In this document: positions 34,974 through 43,773 of the stretch, piece by piece
Position numbering within the stretch: position 1 is the stretch's first letter
How the letters are laid out: each line of letters opens with the position of its first letter
Assembly: GCA_964512305.1 (NCBI GenBank)
Contig: CAZEIW010000023.1
Coordinates: 1-50,060 of the forward strand
Direction: 5' to 3'
DNA from: CAZEIW01 sp964512305
GTDB lineage: Bacteria > Pseudomonadota > Gammaproteobacteria > Burkholderiales > Burkholderiaceae_F
Length of the DNA: 50,060 nt
Translations under genes and position numbers: made by a program
The notes under the pieces: model-generated
What the model saw: only the letters and a program-made list of their open reading frames with translations
Databases searched by the model: none
What the model was told of the DNA's origin: nothing

Positions 34974-35090
34974 CGGAACGGGCCACCGGAAGGGAGCCGG
35001 CGACGGGCGGCGCGGATGTTACCGCGGATGCCCGGCGGGCACGAATGGGCGCCGCGCGCCCGGGGGGCGGACCGGCCGGCGCGCGGCCGG

Positions 35091-36959
35091 TCAGTGCATC
35101 AGCGAGCGCTCGCGGCCGATGCCGCCCTGGTCGGCAAACACCTTGAGGAAGTCCTCGGCGCTCATCGGCCGCGCGAACAGGAATCCCTGCGCCGAATCGC
35201 AGCCAAGGTGCTGCATCCAGGTCTGCTGCGCCTGCGTCTCGATCCCCTCGGCGGTGACGCTGATCTGCAGGCCGCGCGCCATCTTGATCACCGCCTTGAC
35301 GATCGTGAGCGTGCGCGCGTCGCGCATGCACTCGACCGTGAAGCTCTGGTCGATCTTGAGGCGATGGATGGGCAGGACGCGCAGGTGCGTCAGGCTGGAG
35401 AACCCGACACCGAAGTCGTCCAGGACGATCTTCACGCCGGCGGCGCTCAGCCGCTTGAGGTTCTCGCTCGACACGACCGACTTCGTGTCGAGAAATGCCG
35501 TCTCGGTCACCTCGATCTCGATGTCGCCGGGCGCCACGCCGAACTCGCGCAGGCACGCCAGCGTGCGGTCCACGCTGCCGGGCTGGCTCAGCTGCTCGCC
35601 CGACATGTTGATCGCGACCGGCGGCACATCGAGCCCGACCTGCTGCCACATCTGGCGCTGGCGGCAGGCCTCGCGCAGCACCCAGTCGTCGACGCGGATG
35701 ATGAGGCCGCTCTTCTCGGCGATCGGAATGAACTCGGCCGGCGAGATGTCGCCCTTCTCGGGATCCTTCCAGCGCAGCAGTGCCTCGGCGCCCACCACCT
35801 TGCCGTCGGCGAGCGACACCAGGGGCTGGTAGAACAGCCGGAAATCGCGGGGATCGAACGAGCGCAGGCGCTGCTCGAGCCGCACCCGCAAGGCGACGCG
35901 CCGCGAAACCGCTTGGGTGCAGAACTCGTAGGTGCGCTTGCCGCGTTCCTTCGCTTCATACATCGCCGCATCGGCGGCGCTGAGCAGCGAATCCAGCCCT
36001 ATGCCGTCCTGCGGGAACAGTCCAATGCCGACCGACGGCGTGACGGAGACTTCCAGGCCCTGGATACGCACCGGCTGCTGGATCGACTCGATCAGCTCGC
36101 GCGCGACCTCGGCGGCGGCCTCCGGACGAGGCACGTCGACCAGCAGCGCCACCAGCTCGTCGCCACCGCGCCGGCCGACCAGGTTCGGTTCGCGCACGCG
36201 CTCGCGCAGGCGCTGGGCGACGATCGCGAGCATCTGGTCGCCAACGTGGTGTCCGTAGCTGTTGTTGAGCAGCCGGAAGTCGTCGAGGTCGAGGTAGAGC
36301 AGCGCGCAGATGCGCCCTTCGATGTACGCGCTCGACAGCAGTTGCTGCGCGCGATCGTCGAACGCCTGACGGTTCGGCAGCTGCGTCAGCGAGTCGTAGC
36401 TCGCGAGCCTTTCGATCGACTCCTGCGCGCGGACCTGGTCGGTGATGTCCTTGCCGAGCCCGCGGTAGCCTCGGAACGCTCCCGCGGCATCGAAGATGGG
36501 CTCGCCGCTCGACAGGTGGTAGACGACGCTGCCGTCGGGGGTCCAGCGGCGCATGATCAGGTTCTGGAACGGCTGCCGCGCCTCGAGCGCCGCCTTGTGC
36601 TCGTCCCAGGTCGACGGCTGGACCAGCTCGCCCGGCAGGTCCCAGCGGTGCTTTCCGAGCACGTCGGCGACGGGCACCATCAGCCGTCCGTTGCGGCCGA
36701 GCCGCAGCGCAGTGAAGCGCAGCGACTCGTCCATCTCCCAGTACCAATCCGACGACAGCTCGATCAACGCGCGCAGCCGCGCCTCGCTCTCCGCCGCCTT
36801 GACCAGCAGCGCTTCGCGGTCGGCGGCCCCGCTGGCATCGGCGCCCGAGCGCCGCACGCGCATCGCGGCCCACCACGCCAGCAGTCCGGCGGCCAGGGCG
36901 GAGCCCGCCGCGAGCAGCAGCCACAACGGCCACGCCGGCCACACGCCAGGATCAGACAT
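35091..36959 (-). CDS. PAS-GGDEF-EAL protein (c-di-GMP turnover)
   Basis: A 622-residue signalling protein. One N-terminal membrane helix (LWLLLAAGSALAAGLLAWWAA, about 11-31) is followed by a PAS domain (about 60-175, ending YRGLGKDITDQ), a GGDEF domain (about 190-340) with the signature RRGGDELV in place of R-x-GGDEF, and an EAL domain (about 360-610). The EAL domain keeps EALLRW, NMSGEQL, EVTETAFLD, DDFGVGFSSL, KIDQSF and AEGIET, so phosphodiesterase activity is likely; the GGDEF site retains GGDE and could cyclise or bind GTP. ATG 36959 overlaps the end of parE by eight bases, and parC follows, so its expression is tied to topoisomerase IV. Confidence 0.92.
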   Translation of the reverse strand: MSDPGVWPAWPLWLLLAAGSALAAGLLAWWAAMRVRRSGADASGAADREALLVKAAESEARLRALIELSSDWYWEMDESLRFTALRLGRNGRLMVPVADVLGKHRWDLPGELVQPSTWDEHKAALEARQPFQNLIMRRWTPDGSVVYHLSSGEPIFDAAGAFRGYRGLGKDITDQVRAQESIERLASYDSLTQLPNRQAFDDRAQQLLSSAYIEGRICALLYLDLDDFRLLNNSYGHHVGDQMLAIVAQRLRERVREPNLVGRRGGDELVALLVDVPRPEAAAEVARELIESIQQPVRIQGLEVSVTPSVGIGLFPQDGIGLDSLLSAADAAMYEAKERGKRTYEFCTQAVSRRVALRVRLEQRLRSFDPRDFRLFYQPLVSLADGKVVGAEALLRWKDPEKGDISPAEFIPIAEKSGLIIRVDDWVLREACRQRQMWQQVGLDVPPVAINMSGEQLSQPGSVDRTLACLREFGVAPGDIEIEVTETAFLDTKSVVSSENLKRLSAAGVKIVLDDFGVGFSSLTHLRVLPIHRLKIDQSFTVECMRDARTLTIVKAVIKMARGLQISVTAEGIETQAQQTWMQHLGCDSAQGFLFARPMSAEDFLKVFADQGGIGRERSLMH

Positions 36960-38943
36960 CGGCTTCGGCCTCGTGGCCGTGCTCTTCTAGCCAGGCCCTG
37001 CGCGAAGGCGCCTCGGCGCGCCCCATCAGCATGGTCATCGTGTCGGTGGTCGCCTTCAGCGCGATCTCGCCCAAGCCGATCGGCAGCAGCCGCCGGGTGT
37101 CCGGGTTCATCGTGGTTTCCCACAGCTGGGCGGCGGTCATCTCGCCCAGCCCCTTGAAGCGGCCGATCTCCCAGCTGCCGGGCCGCACGCCTTCGTCGAC
37201 CAGCTTCTCGAGCACCGCATCGCGCTCGGATTCGTCGAGGCAGTACAAGCGGCGCGCGGGACGCTTGCCCTGCGCGGGGGCGTCGATCCGGAACAGCGGC
37301 GGACGCGCGACGAACACGCGTCCCGCTTCGATCAGGCGCGGAAAGTGCCGGAAGAACAGCGTGAGCAGCAGGACCTGGATGTGCGCGCCGTCGACATCGG
37401 CGTCGGCGAGGATGCAGATCTTGCCGTAACGCAGCCCGCCCAGGTCGACTTCGTCGCCGGGTCCGTGCGGATCGACGCCGACCGCCACGGCGATGTCGTG
37501 CACCTCGGCGTTCGCGAACAGCCGGTCGCGCTCGACCTCCCACGTGTTGAGCACCTTGCCGCGCAACGGCAGGATCGCCTGGAACTCCTTGTCGCGGCCC
37601 ATTTTGGCGGAGCCGCCGGCCGAATCGCCCTCGACCAGGAAGAGCTCGTTGCGATCCAGGTCGGTCGACTCGCAGTCGGTGAGCTTGCCCGGCAGCACGG
37701 CGACCGCCGAACCCTTCTTCTTCTCGATCTTTTGCGCCGCGCGCACGCGCGCCTGCGCCTGCCGCACCGCAAGCTCGCCGACCCGGCGCCCGTATTCCGG
37801 ATGCTGGTTGAGCCAGAACTCGAGCTGCGGCCGCACGAACGAAGCCACCAGCCTCACCGCGTCCCGGCTGTTCAGGCGCTCCTTGATCTGCCCCTGGAAC
37901 TGCGGATCGAGCACTTTTGCCGACAGCACGAAACTGGCGCGCGCGAACACGTCCTCGGGCAACAGGCGGACGCCCTTGGGCAGCAGTCCGTGCGCCTCGG
38001 AGAATGCGCGCACGGCGTTGAACACGCCTTCACGCAGGCCGGCTTCGTGCGTGCCGCCGGCCGAGGTGGGAATCAGGTTGACGAACGACTCGCGCGTGAG
38101 CGCGCCGTCCTCGGTCCAGGCCAGCACCCAGCGCGCGCCTTCACCCGGCGCGAAGGATTCGTCGTCGCCGCTCGCGTAACCCTCGGCCTCGAACAGGGGA
38201 ACGACCGGCTCGGCCGCGAGCGTACCCGCCAGGTACTCGTTGAGGCCGCCGTCGAAGCGCCAGCTGCGCCGCAGGTCCCCCTTCTCGGTGGCCAGCGTCA
38301 CCTCGGTACCGGGCATCAGCATCGCCTTGCTGCGGAGCAGGCGCTCGAGCTCGTCGAGCGGCACCTGTGCGCTGTCGAAGTACTTGCGATTCGGCCACGC
38401 GGTGACGCGGGTGCCGCTCGGCTTGTCGCCGGGGCCGGCCGGGCGGGACTGGAGGCCGGCCGCCACCTCGCCATCCGCGAAGCCGATCGTATGCACCCGG
38501 CGGTCCCGCCAGACGGTCACGTCGAGCCGGCTCGACAGGCCGTTGGTCACCGATACGCCGACGCCGTGCAGGCCGCCCGAGAACGAGTAGGCGCCGCCTG
38601 CGCGCTTGTCGAACTTGCCCCCCGCGTGAAGCCGCGTGAAGACGATTTCGACCACCGGCGCTTTTTCCTCGGGGTGCATGCCGACCGGAATGCCGCGCCC
38701 GTCATCCTCGACGCTGACCGCACCGTCCTTGTGCACCGTGACGTCGATCCGCGTCCCGAAGCCGGAGAGGATCTCGTCCGACGCGTTGTCGATTACCTCC
38801 TGGATCACGTGCAGCGGGCTGTCCGTGCGCGTGTACATGCCCGGGCGCTGGCGCACCGGCTCCAGGCCCTTGAGGACGCGAATCGAGGCTTCGCTGTAGT
38901 CGCCGGCGGCGACCGCGCGCGTGCGAGTGGCGCTCAGTGGCAA
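36952..38943 (-). CDS. parE: DNA topoisomerase IV subunit B (TTG start)
   Basis: A 663-residue ATPase subunit. The GHKL ATP site is seen in VIQEVIDNASDE, DDGRGIPV and GGLHGVGVSVTNGL; the TOPRIM domain in LFLVEGDSAGGSAKMGRD and ILADADVDGAHIQVL, with the metal-binding Glu and Asp residues; the C-terminus has RFKGLGEM and MNPDTR. The first usable start is TTG at 38943, very close to the GGAG in front; a CTG two codons later would have better spacing, so the exact start is unsure. It heads a row parE - GGDEF/EAL - parC - crp/fnr. A perfect inverted pair of DnaA-box sequences stands about 100 bases upstream. Confidence 0.95.
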   Translation of the reverse strand: MPLSATRTRAVAAGDYSEASIRVLKGLEPVRQRPGMYTRTDSPLHVIQEVIDNASDEILSGFGTRIDVTVHKDGAVSVEDDGRGIPVGMHPEEKAPVVEIVFTRLHAGGKFDKRAGGAYSFSGGLHGVGVSVTNGLSSRLDVTVWRDRRVHTIGFADGEVAAGLQSRPAGPGDKPSGTRVTAWPNRKYFDSAQVPLDELERLLRSKAMLMPGTEVTLATEKGDLRRSWRFDGGLNEYLAGTLAAEPVVPLFEAEGYASGDDESFAPGEGARWVLAWTEDGALTRESFVNLIPTSAGGTHEAGLREGVFNAVRAFSEAHGLLPKGVRLLPEDVFARASFVLSAKVLDPQFQGQIKERLNSRDAVRLVASFVRPQLEFWLNQHPEYGRRVGELAVRQAQARVRAAQKIEKKKGSAVAVLPGKLTDCESTDLDRNELFLVEGDSAGGSAKMGRDKEFQAILPLRGKVLNTWEVERDRLFANAEVHDIAVAVGVDPHGPGDEVDLGGLRYGKICILADADVDGAHIQVLLLTLFFRHFPRLIEAGRVFVARPPLFRIDAPAQGKRPARRLYCLDESERDAVLEKLVDEGVRPGSWEIGRFKGLGEMTAAQLWETTMNPDTRRLLPIGLGEIALKATTDTMTMLMGRAEAPSRRAWLEEHGHEAEADV

Positions 38944-39037
38944 CTCCGATCGTCGTCAACCACGGGACTTGTCAATCCGGAGCCTCGTTTGTGTGATCGC
39001 GCCGGGACGGGGATTCCCCAGGCGGCAGGAGCGGATT

Positions 39038-39060
39038 TTATCCACAGAGCATGTGGATAA
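39038..39060. promoter_or_regulatory. Inverted pair of perfect DnaA boxes upstream of parE
   Basis: TTATCCACA at 39038-39046 and its exact reverse complement TGTGGATAA at 39052-39060 are separated by GAGCA. Both are full matches to the strong DnaA 9-mer. On the minus strand a -10-like TAAAAT (39040-39035) overlaps the left box, about 92 bases before the parE start, so bound DnaA could control parE. No cluster of further boxes or AT-rich unwinding element is seen, so this is not an origin. Confidence 0.65.
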
Positions 39061-39168
39061 GATAGCCGCGCGAGCGCCCAAATCGTGCGTGGGCGCGGAC
39101 GATCCTGAGTTGCCCACTCGTTAGGCAGCCGGGTCTGCGGCGCCACCCGCGCCTGGCCGGCGGGCGTC

Positions 39169-39199
39169 CTGACCACCTCCGGGGGGCGCCTCGTATACT
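39169..39199 (+). promoter_or_regulatory. Candidate promoter of tRNA-Arg
   Basis: TATACT at 39194-39199 is a good -10 element in otherwise GC-rich DNA, placed 12 bases before the tRNA. CTGACC at 39169-39174 is a possible -35 with a 19-base spacer, longer than ideal. Confidence 0.45.
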
Positions 39200-39211
39200 C
39201 CGGCCGCGCGG

Positions 39212-39283
39212 CTCCCCGTAGCACAATGGATAGTGCACGCGCCTCCTAAGCGTGAGATCCAGGTTCGACTCCTGGCGGGGGGA
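39212..39283 (+). tRNA. tRNA-Arg (anticodon CCU)
   Basis: A full cloverleaf can be drawn: acceptor CTCCCCG with CGGGGGG (one T-G wobble), D arm GCAC-AATGGATA-GTGC, anticodon arm CGCGC-CTCCTAA-GCGTG with anticodon CCT, a four-base variable loop and T arm CCAGG-TTCGACT-CCTGG. The discriminator is A. CCA is not encoded (ACTT follows). The CCU isoacceptor reads AGG, a rare codon in this GC-rich genome. It stands alone, convergent with orn; the 180 bases between them show no other gene. Confidence 0.93.
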
Positions 39284-39465
39284 CTTGGGAAGCGCGGGAG
39301 GATCGGCTGCGGGAAGGGCTGCGCCACTCGCCGTACCCCTCCCGCGGCCATGACAACTGTCCCTTCGCGCGCACAAGAGTGCGGCGGCCGCCGCCGGTGC
39401 CGGCCGGGTCAATCACCTCATCGCGTCAGTGGGTACGGTCGGCTGCCCGCAAATGCGTCGCCGAC

Positions 39466-40113
39466 TCAGAGGCGAAGGAAGTGGTTCCGGTAGTGCCGCA
39501 GCTCGGCGATCGACTCGTAGATGTCGGCCAGGGCTTCGTGGCGGTTCTTCTTCTCGAACGCCCGGTGCACCGACGGGCTCCAGCGGCGCGCCAGCTCCTT
39601 CAGCGTGCTGACGTCGAGGTTGCGGTAGTGGAAGTGGGCCTCGAGGCGCGGCATCCAGCGGGCCATGAAGCGGCGGTCCTGGCAGATCGAGTTGCCGCAC
39701 ATCGGCGACTTTCCGCCCGGCACGTGCCGGGCGACGAACTCCAGCAGCAGGCTCTCTGCCGCGACCTCGTCCAAGGTCGAGGCGCGAACCCGTTCGGTCA
39801 GCCCCGAGCGGCCGTGCGTTGCGCGATTCCACGAGTCCATGCCGTCGAGCACGGCGCCGACCTGATGCAGGACCAGCACCGGCGCTTCCGCGACGACATC
39901 GAGCCCCGAGTCGGTGACGACCAGCGCGATCTCCAGCACGCGGTCCGAATCCGGATTCAGGCCGCTCATTTCCATGTCGACCCAGACCAGATGGTTGTCG
40001 TTCGGCTGCGCCTCGAGGACGACTTGCGAACCGGACGCCGTTGCGGCCGTGCCCGGCGCGGCCGCGCCTTGGGCCCTTACCCCCGGACCATTCGTCCTTT
40101 GCACCTGTGCCAT
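39466..40113 (-). CDS. orn: Oligoribonuclease
   Basis: A 215-residue DEDDh 3'-5' exoribonuclease that degrades short RNAs and pGpG. The metal ligands are seen in VWVDMEMSGLNP (D-x-E), NSICQDRRFM and YRNLDVSTL; the terminal region HEALADIYESIAELRHYRNHFL holds the last His and Asp. Orn proteins are normally about 180 residues; ATG 40113, preceded by GGGA, adds about 38 Ala/Gly/Thr-rich residues before the core (NHLVWVDMEM). No better start lies closer to the core. pGpG clearance completes c-di-GMP breakdown, relevant to the EAL protein nearby only in a general sense. Divergent from the M48 protease gene. Confidence 0.93.
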   Translation of the reverse strand: MAQVQRTNGPGVRAQGAAAPGTAATASGSQVVLEAQPNDNHLVWVDMEMSGLNPDSDRVLEIALVVTDSGLDVVAEAPVLVLHQVGAVLDGMDSWNRATHGRSGLTERVRASTLDEVAAESLLLEFVARHVPGGKSPMCGNSICQDRRFMARWMPRLEAHFHYRNLDVSTLKELARRWSPSVHRAFEKKNRHEALADIYESIAELRHYRNHFLRL

Positions 40114-40295
40114 AATTTTTCCCGCTGCCGCCCTTCCCGCATGTCGTTCGTACCTCGGCGGCGCGACGGCCGGCTCCGGGCGCGATCGCGCCCGATATCG
40201 ACACCGGCCGATTCTCGACTGCTTTCGACCGTCTCTTTCGGCTGCCCGTTCGACTGTTCTGTTCGATTGTCTCATTTCGGAAGCGCGCTTCAAAA

Positions 40296-41576
40296 GTGTC
40301 GATCGCGACTGCCTTCACGTCGGCTTTCCTCGCACTGCTGTCTGTCAATCTGGGGCTGAAGTACTGGCTGGCGCGGCGCCACATCAGGCACGTGGCGGCG
40401 AACGCCGGCGCCGTGCCGCCGCAGTTCGCCGATTCGGTGAGCCTCGAGGCGCACCACCGTGCCGCCGCGTACACGATCGCCAAGCAGCGCATGGCGATGC
40501 TCCAGGCCTCGGTCGGCGCCGGACTGCTGCTGGCGGCAACGCTGCTCGGCGGCTTGCAGCTGATCACCGACGAGGCCGGACGCCTGCTCGGCCATGGCTT
40601 CGCGTTCCAGTTCGCGGTGGTGGCGGCGGTGGTCGTGATCGTGAGCGTCGTCGACCTGCCGTTCGAGTGGTACCGCCAGTTCCGGGTCGAGCAGGCGTTC
40701 GGATTCAACCGGATGACGGCGGGGTTGTTCATCGCCGACACGCTGAAGTCGCTCGCGCTGGGCATCGTCATCGGCGGGCCGCTGCTGGCGGTTGTGCTGG
40801 CGCTGATGGCGCACGCCGGGTCCTGGTGGTGGGTCTACGCGTGGCTGGTGTGGGCGGCGTTCACGCTCGCGCTCAGCGTCCTGTTCCCGGTGCTGATCGC
40901 GCCGCTGTTCAACCGCTTCACGCCGTTGGCCGACGGCGCGCTGCGGCAGCGGATCCAGGACCTGCTCGCGCGCACCGGATTCACCAGCAGCGGCGTCTTC
41001 ACGATGGACGGGTCGCGCCGGTCGAGCCACGGCAACGCGTATTTCACCGGCCTCGGCGCCGCCAAGCGGATCGTGTTCTACGACACGCTGATCGAACGGC
41101 TGCAGCCGGCGGAGATCGAGGCGGTTCTGGCGCACGAGCTCGGTCACTTCCGGCTGCACCACGTCACCAAGCGGCTGCTGTTGACGCTGGGCTCGAGCCT
41201 GTTCCTGCTCGCGCTGCTGGGGTGGCTGGCGCGCCAGGGCTGGTTCTACCGCGGTCTCGGGGTCGAACCCGTGCTCGATGCCGGCAACGACGGCGTGGCG
41301 GTGGTGCTGTTCCTGATGGTGGTGCCGGTGTTCACGTTCCTGCTCGCGCCCATCGGCAGCCTGCTCTCGCGCCGGCACGAGTTCGAAGCGGACGCGTTCG
41401 CCGCGGGCATGTGCTCGCCATCGGCGCTGGTCGCCGCGCTTGTCAAGCTGTACCAGGACAACGCGACCACGCTCACCCCCGACCCGATCCACTCCACCTT
41501 CTACGACTCGCATCCGCCGGCGTCGATCCGGATCGACCGCCTGCTGGCGCGGGCGCGCCCGGCCGGCGCGGCCTGA
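40296..41576 (+). CDS. M48 family zinc metalloprotease (Ste24-like, GTG start)
   Basis: A 426-residue integral membrane protease. The zinc motif is HELGH in EIEAVLAHELGHFRLHH (about residue 285), with the third ligand Glu in SRRHEFEADAFA (about 358). Several long hydrophobic helices flank the catalytic part, as in CAAX-protease (Ste24) relatives; LFNRFTPLADGALRQRI and GNAYFTGLGAAKRIVFYDTL are typical. It probably takes part in membrane protein quality control. GTG 40296 is the first start in the frame; there is no good ribosome-binding site, only a GAAGCGCGCTTC palindrome in front. It begins the orn-adjacent block with rsgA and DUF2007. Confidence 0.9.
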   Translation: MSIATAFTSAFLALLSVNLGLKYWLARRHIRHVAANAGAVPPQFADSVSLEAHHRAAAYTIAKQRMAMLQASVGAGLLLAATLLGGLQLITDEAGRLLGHGFAFQFAVVAAVVVIVSVVDLPFEWYRQFRVEQAFGFNRMTAGLFIADTLKSLALGIVIGGPLLAVVLALMAHAGSWWWVYAWLVWAAFTLALSVLFPVLIAPLFNRFTPLADGALRQRIQDLLARTGFTSSGVFTMDGSRRSSHGNAYFTGLGAAKRIVFYDTLIERLQPAEIEAVLAHELGHFRLHHVTKRLLLTLGSSLFLLALLGWLARQGWFYRGLGVEPVLDAGNDGVAVVLFLMVVPVFTFLLAPIGSLLSRRHEFEADAFAAGMCSPSALVAALVKLYQDNATTLTPDPIHSTFYDSHPPASIRIDRLLARARPAGAA

Positions 41577-41582
41577 GGCGTG

Positions 41583-42506
41583 ATGGCCGCCGCGCCGGCC
41601 GCCGCGGCCGACCAGCGCCGCGCGGACACCGCGCCCTTGCATCGCGGGCGCGTGGTGGCCGGCTTCGGGCGGCGCTTCGCGGTCGAGCTCGACCGCGGTA
41701 CCGAGATCGAAGCCGTGCGGCGCGGCAAGCGCGGCGATGTCGTGGTCGGCGACCTCGTCGGCTGCCGGCTCGCGGAAAGCCGGCAGTCGGTGATCGAATC
41801 GATCGAGCCGCGCGAGAGCCTGCTCTTCCGCGCCGACGCGGAGCGCTCCAAGCCGCTCGCCGCCAATGTCGGCCAGGTCGCCGTCGTGTTCGCGCCGCAG
41901 CCGCCGTTCAGCCGCGAGTTCATCTGGCGCGCGCTGCTCGCGGCGCGCGCCGCCGGCATCGACGCCATGGCGGTGCTGAACAAGACCGACCTCCCCGACT
42001 CCGGCGCGGAGGCGGTGCTTGCGCAGCTGGCGGCGCTGGGCGCGCGCACGGCTCGCATCTCCGCGCGCGCCGAACCCGCTTTCGCCCGCGCGACGCTGGG
42101 CGCGCGCTTCGAGGGGCGCGCGACGCTGCTCGTGGGCCAGTCGGGGATGGGCAAGTCGACCCTGCTGAATCTGCTGATCGGCGCCGGCGCGCGCACAGGC
42201 GAAGTGTCGCCGCGCGGCCAGCGCGGCCGGCAGACCACGACGGCATCGCGCTGGTACCGCTACGGCGATTCGGGCGCGATCGTCGATACGCCGGGCTTTC
42301 ACGAATTCGGGCTGGAGCACCTGGCCGGATCCGACCTCGCCAGGTTGATGCCGGACCTCGAAGCCCGCCTCGGTGCCTGCCGCTTCGCGGACTGCCGCCA
42401 CTTCGACGAGCCCGGTTGTCCGGTGCGGGAAGCCGTCGCCGCGGGGACGATTGCCAGCGAGCGCTACGCGTTCTATCGTGCGCTGGCCGATCCGAAAGCC
42501 CGATGA
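41583..42506 (+). CDS. rsgA: Ribosome small subunit-dependent GTPase A
   Basis: A 307-residue circularly permuted GTPase. After an OB-fold domain (HRGRVVAGFGRRFAVEL) the G motifs come in the order G4 (LNKTDLPD, about 132), G1 (GQSGMGKSTLLN, about 183) and G3 (DTPGFHEFG, about 237). The C-terminal zinc finger is CRFADCRH...C. RsgA checks 30S subunit maturation. ATG 41583 is six bases after the protease stop; GTG 41580 directly before it is possible. Its stop overlaps the DUF2007 start as ATGA. Confidence 0.95.
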   Translation: MAAAPAAAADQRRADTAPLHRGRVVAGFGRRFAVELDRGTEIEAVRRGKRGDVVVGDLVGCRLAESRQSVIESIEPRESLLFRADAERSKPLAANVGQVAVVFAPQPPFSREFIWRALLAARAAGIDAMAVLNKTDLPDSGAEAVLAQLAALGARTARISARAEPAFARATLGARFEGRATLLVGQSGMGKSTLLNLLIGAGARTGEVSPRGQRGRQTTTASRWYRYGDSGAIVDTPGFHEFGLEHLAGSDLARLMPDLEARLGACRFADCRHFDEPGCPVREAVAAGTIASERYAFYRALADPKAR

Positions 42507-42805
42507 AGCTGCTGCTGCGCTGCGACCACCTGCTGCATGCGACGCACACCGCCAACGTGCTGCGCGCCGCCGGCGTCGCCTGCGAGGTCCGAAATACCGC
42601 GCTTGCCGGCGCGATCGGCGACATTCCGTGGCTCGAGTGCGCGCCGCAGGTCTGGATCCTGCGCGACGGCGACGAGGCGCTGGCGCGGACGCTGCTGGAG
42701 GAACTCGCGCAGCCGGTGCCGGGCGGGTCGTGGCGATGCTCGCGATGCGGCGAGTCGCTCGAGCCGCAGTTTGCGGCCTGCTGGAACTGCGGGGCGATGC
42801 GCTAG
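42503..42805 (+). CDS. DUF2007 domain protein with C-terminal zinc ribbon
   Basis: A 100-residue protein starting MKLLLRCDHLLHATHTANVL. The N-terminal 70 residues are a ferredoxin-like DUF2007 fold (putative signal transducing protein), with VCDEA-like WILRDGDEALARTLLEEL at the end, followed by a zinc ribbon CSRC...CWNC (residues 79-97). ATGA overlap with rsgA shows coupled translation. Its stop is only two bases from that of the convergent CobD/CbiB-like gene, leaving no room for a separate terminator. Function unknown. Confidence 0.85.
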   Translation: MKLLLRCDHLLHATHTANVLRAAGVACEVRNTALAGAIGDIPWLECAPQVWILRDGDEALARTLLEELAQPVPGGSWRCSRCGESLEPQFAACWNCGAMR

Positions 42806-42807
42806 CT

Positions 42808-43773
42808 TCAGCCGAAAGTCGCCACCACCGTCAGCAACAGCAGCAGGATCAGCCAGAGCACCAGCGCCCGCCAGGCGAGGCCGACGGCCGAACGCAGCGC
42901 ATTGGCATCCGGCTCCGCGAGCCCTGCGCCCTCCAGGCCGCGCTCGTCGAAGAACTTCGCCGATTCGGCCGCGCTGACGATCCGGATTCCGAGCGCGCCG
43001 CTGGCCGTGCCGAGGATCAGCGCGCGCGAAGTCGGGATCTCCGGCGCCGACGCATGCGTGACGCGCCGCCAGCAATAGAGCGCGCCCTCGAAGTCGCCGA
43101 CGATCGCGAAGCCGAGTGCGGCAAGGCGCGCGGGCAGCCAGTCGATCCAGAAGAACGCGCGCTGCGCGAAGGCGCCGAAACGGTCCGGCGGCAGGCTCGC
43201 GTCGCCGTCGGTCGGCGGCCGGTTCCAGCTCCGCGCCACGTAGTCCGACAGCCGGTAGAGCACGGCGCCGATGGGCCCCGGCAGCAGCACGAACCAGAAG
43301 AACACGCCGAATACGTGGCGTTGCGACGCGAGCAGGCCGAACTCGATCGACTGGCGCACGATCTCGGCCGTATCGAGGTCGGTCGCGTCGAAATCCGGCT
43401 CCGAAGAGCGCTTCCAGGCGGTCAGCTCTCGCCGCGCCTGGTGCAGATCGCCCTGCGCGAGCGCGGTCTGGATCAGCGTCACGTGATGGCTGAAGTGACG
43501 GAAGCCGAGCGCGAAGAACAGCACCAGCACGTCGATCGTCAGCCCGGCGAGCCAGTGGATCGAGCGCGCCAGCGCGTAGGCGACGCCGGTTACCAGCATC
43601 GCGCCGCCGACCACCAGCAGCCAGGCATAGACGCCGTGCCTCGCCTTGCCGGCGTTCAGATTGCGCGCCGCACTGTCGGCCAGGACCGCGGCGCCCGAAT
43701 ACACCGGATTGAGGGCCGGCATCGCGTGCACCTGCTCCAGCAGCAGCGTGATGACCAGCGCTAGCCAGCCCAT
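42808..43773 (-). CDS. CobD/CbiB family membrane protein
   Basis: A 321-residue membrane protein with helices at the N-terminus (MGWLALVITLLLEQV), around 55-95 (GVYAWLLVVGGAMLVTGVAYALA; LTIDVLVLFFALGFRHFSHH), near 165 (FGVFFWFVLLPGPIGAVLYRL) and at the C-terminus. LPGPIGAVLYRLSDY matches the CobD/CbiB-AmpE signature. In cobalamin synthesis CbiB attaches aminopropanol; in betaproteobacteria this rplS-linked copy is annotated in the wider family and may instead be AmpE-like. No other cobalamin genes are near, so a cobalamin role is doubtful. ATG 43773 overlaps the NUDIX gene by 13 bases. Confidence 0.8.
   Translation of the reverse strand: MGWLALVITLLLEQVHAMPALNPVYSGAAVLADSAARNLNAGKARHGVYAWLLVVGGAMLVTGVAYALARSIHWLAGLTIDVLVLFFALGFRHFSHHVTLIQTALAQGDLHQARRELTAWKRSSEPDFDATDLDTAEIVRQSIEFGLLASQRHVFGVFFWFVLLPGPIGAVLYRLSDYVARSWNRPPTDGDASLPPDRFGAFAQRAFFWIDWLPARLAALGFAIVGDFEGALYCWRRVTHASAPEIPTSRALILGTASGALGIRIVSAAESAKFFDERGLEGAGLAEPDANALRSAVGLAWRALVLWLILLLLLTVVATFG

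Noticed and set aside
39038..39060. Chromosomal origin or plasmid-type origin at the DnaA boxes
   Set aside because: Only two boxes, no AT-rich unwinding region, no dnaA, dnaN or rep gene nearby.
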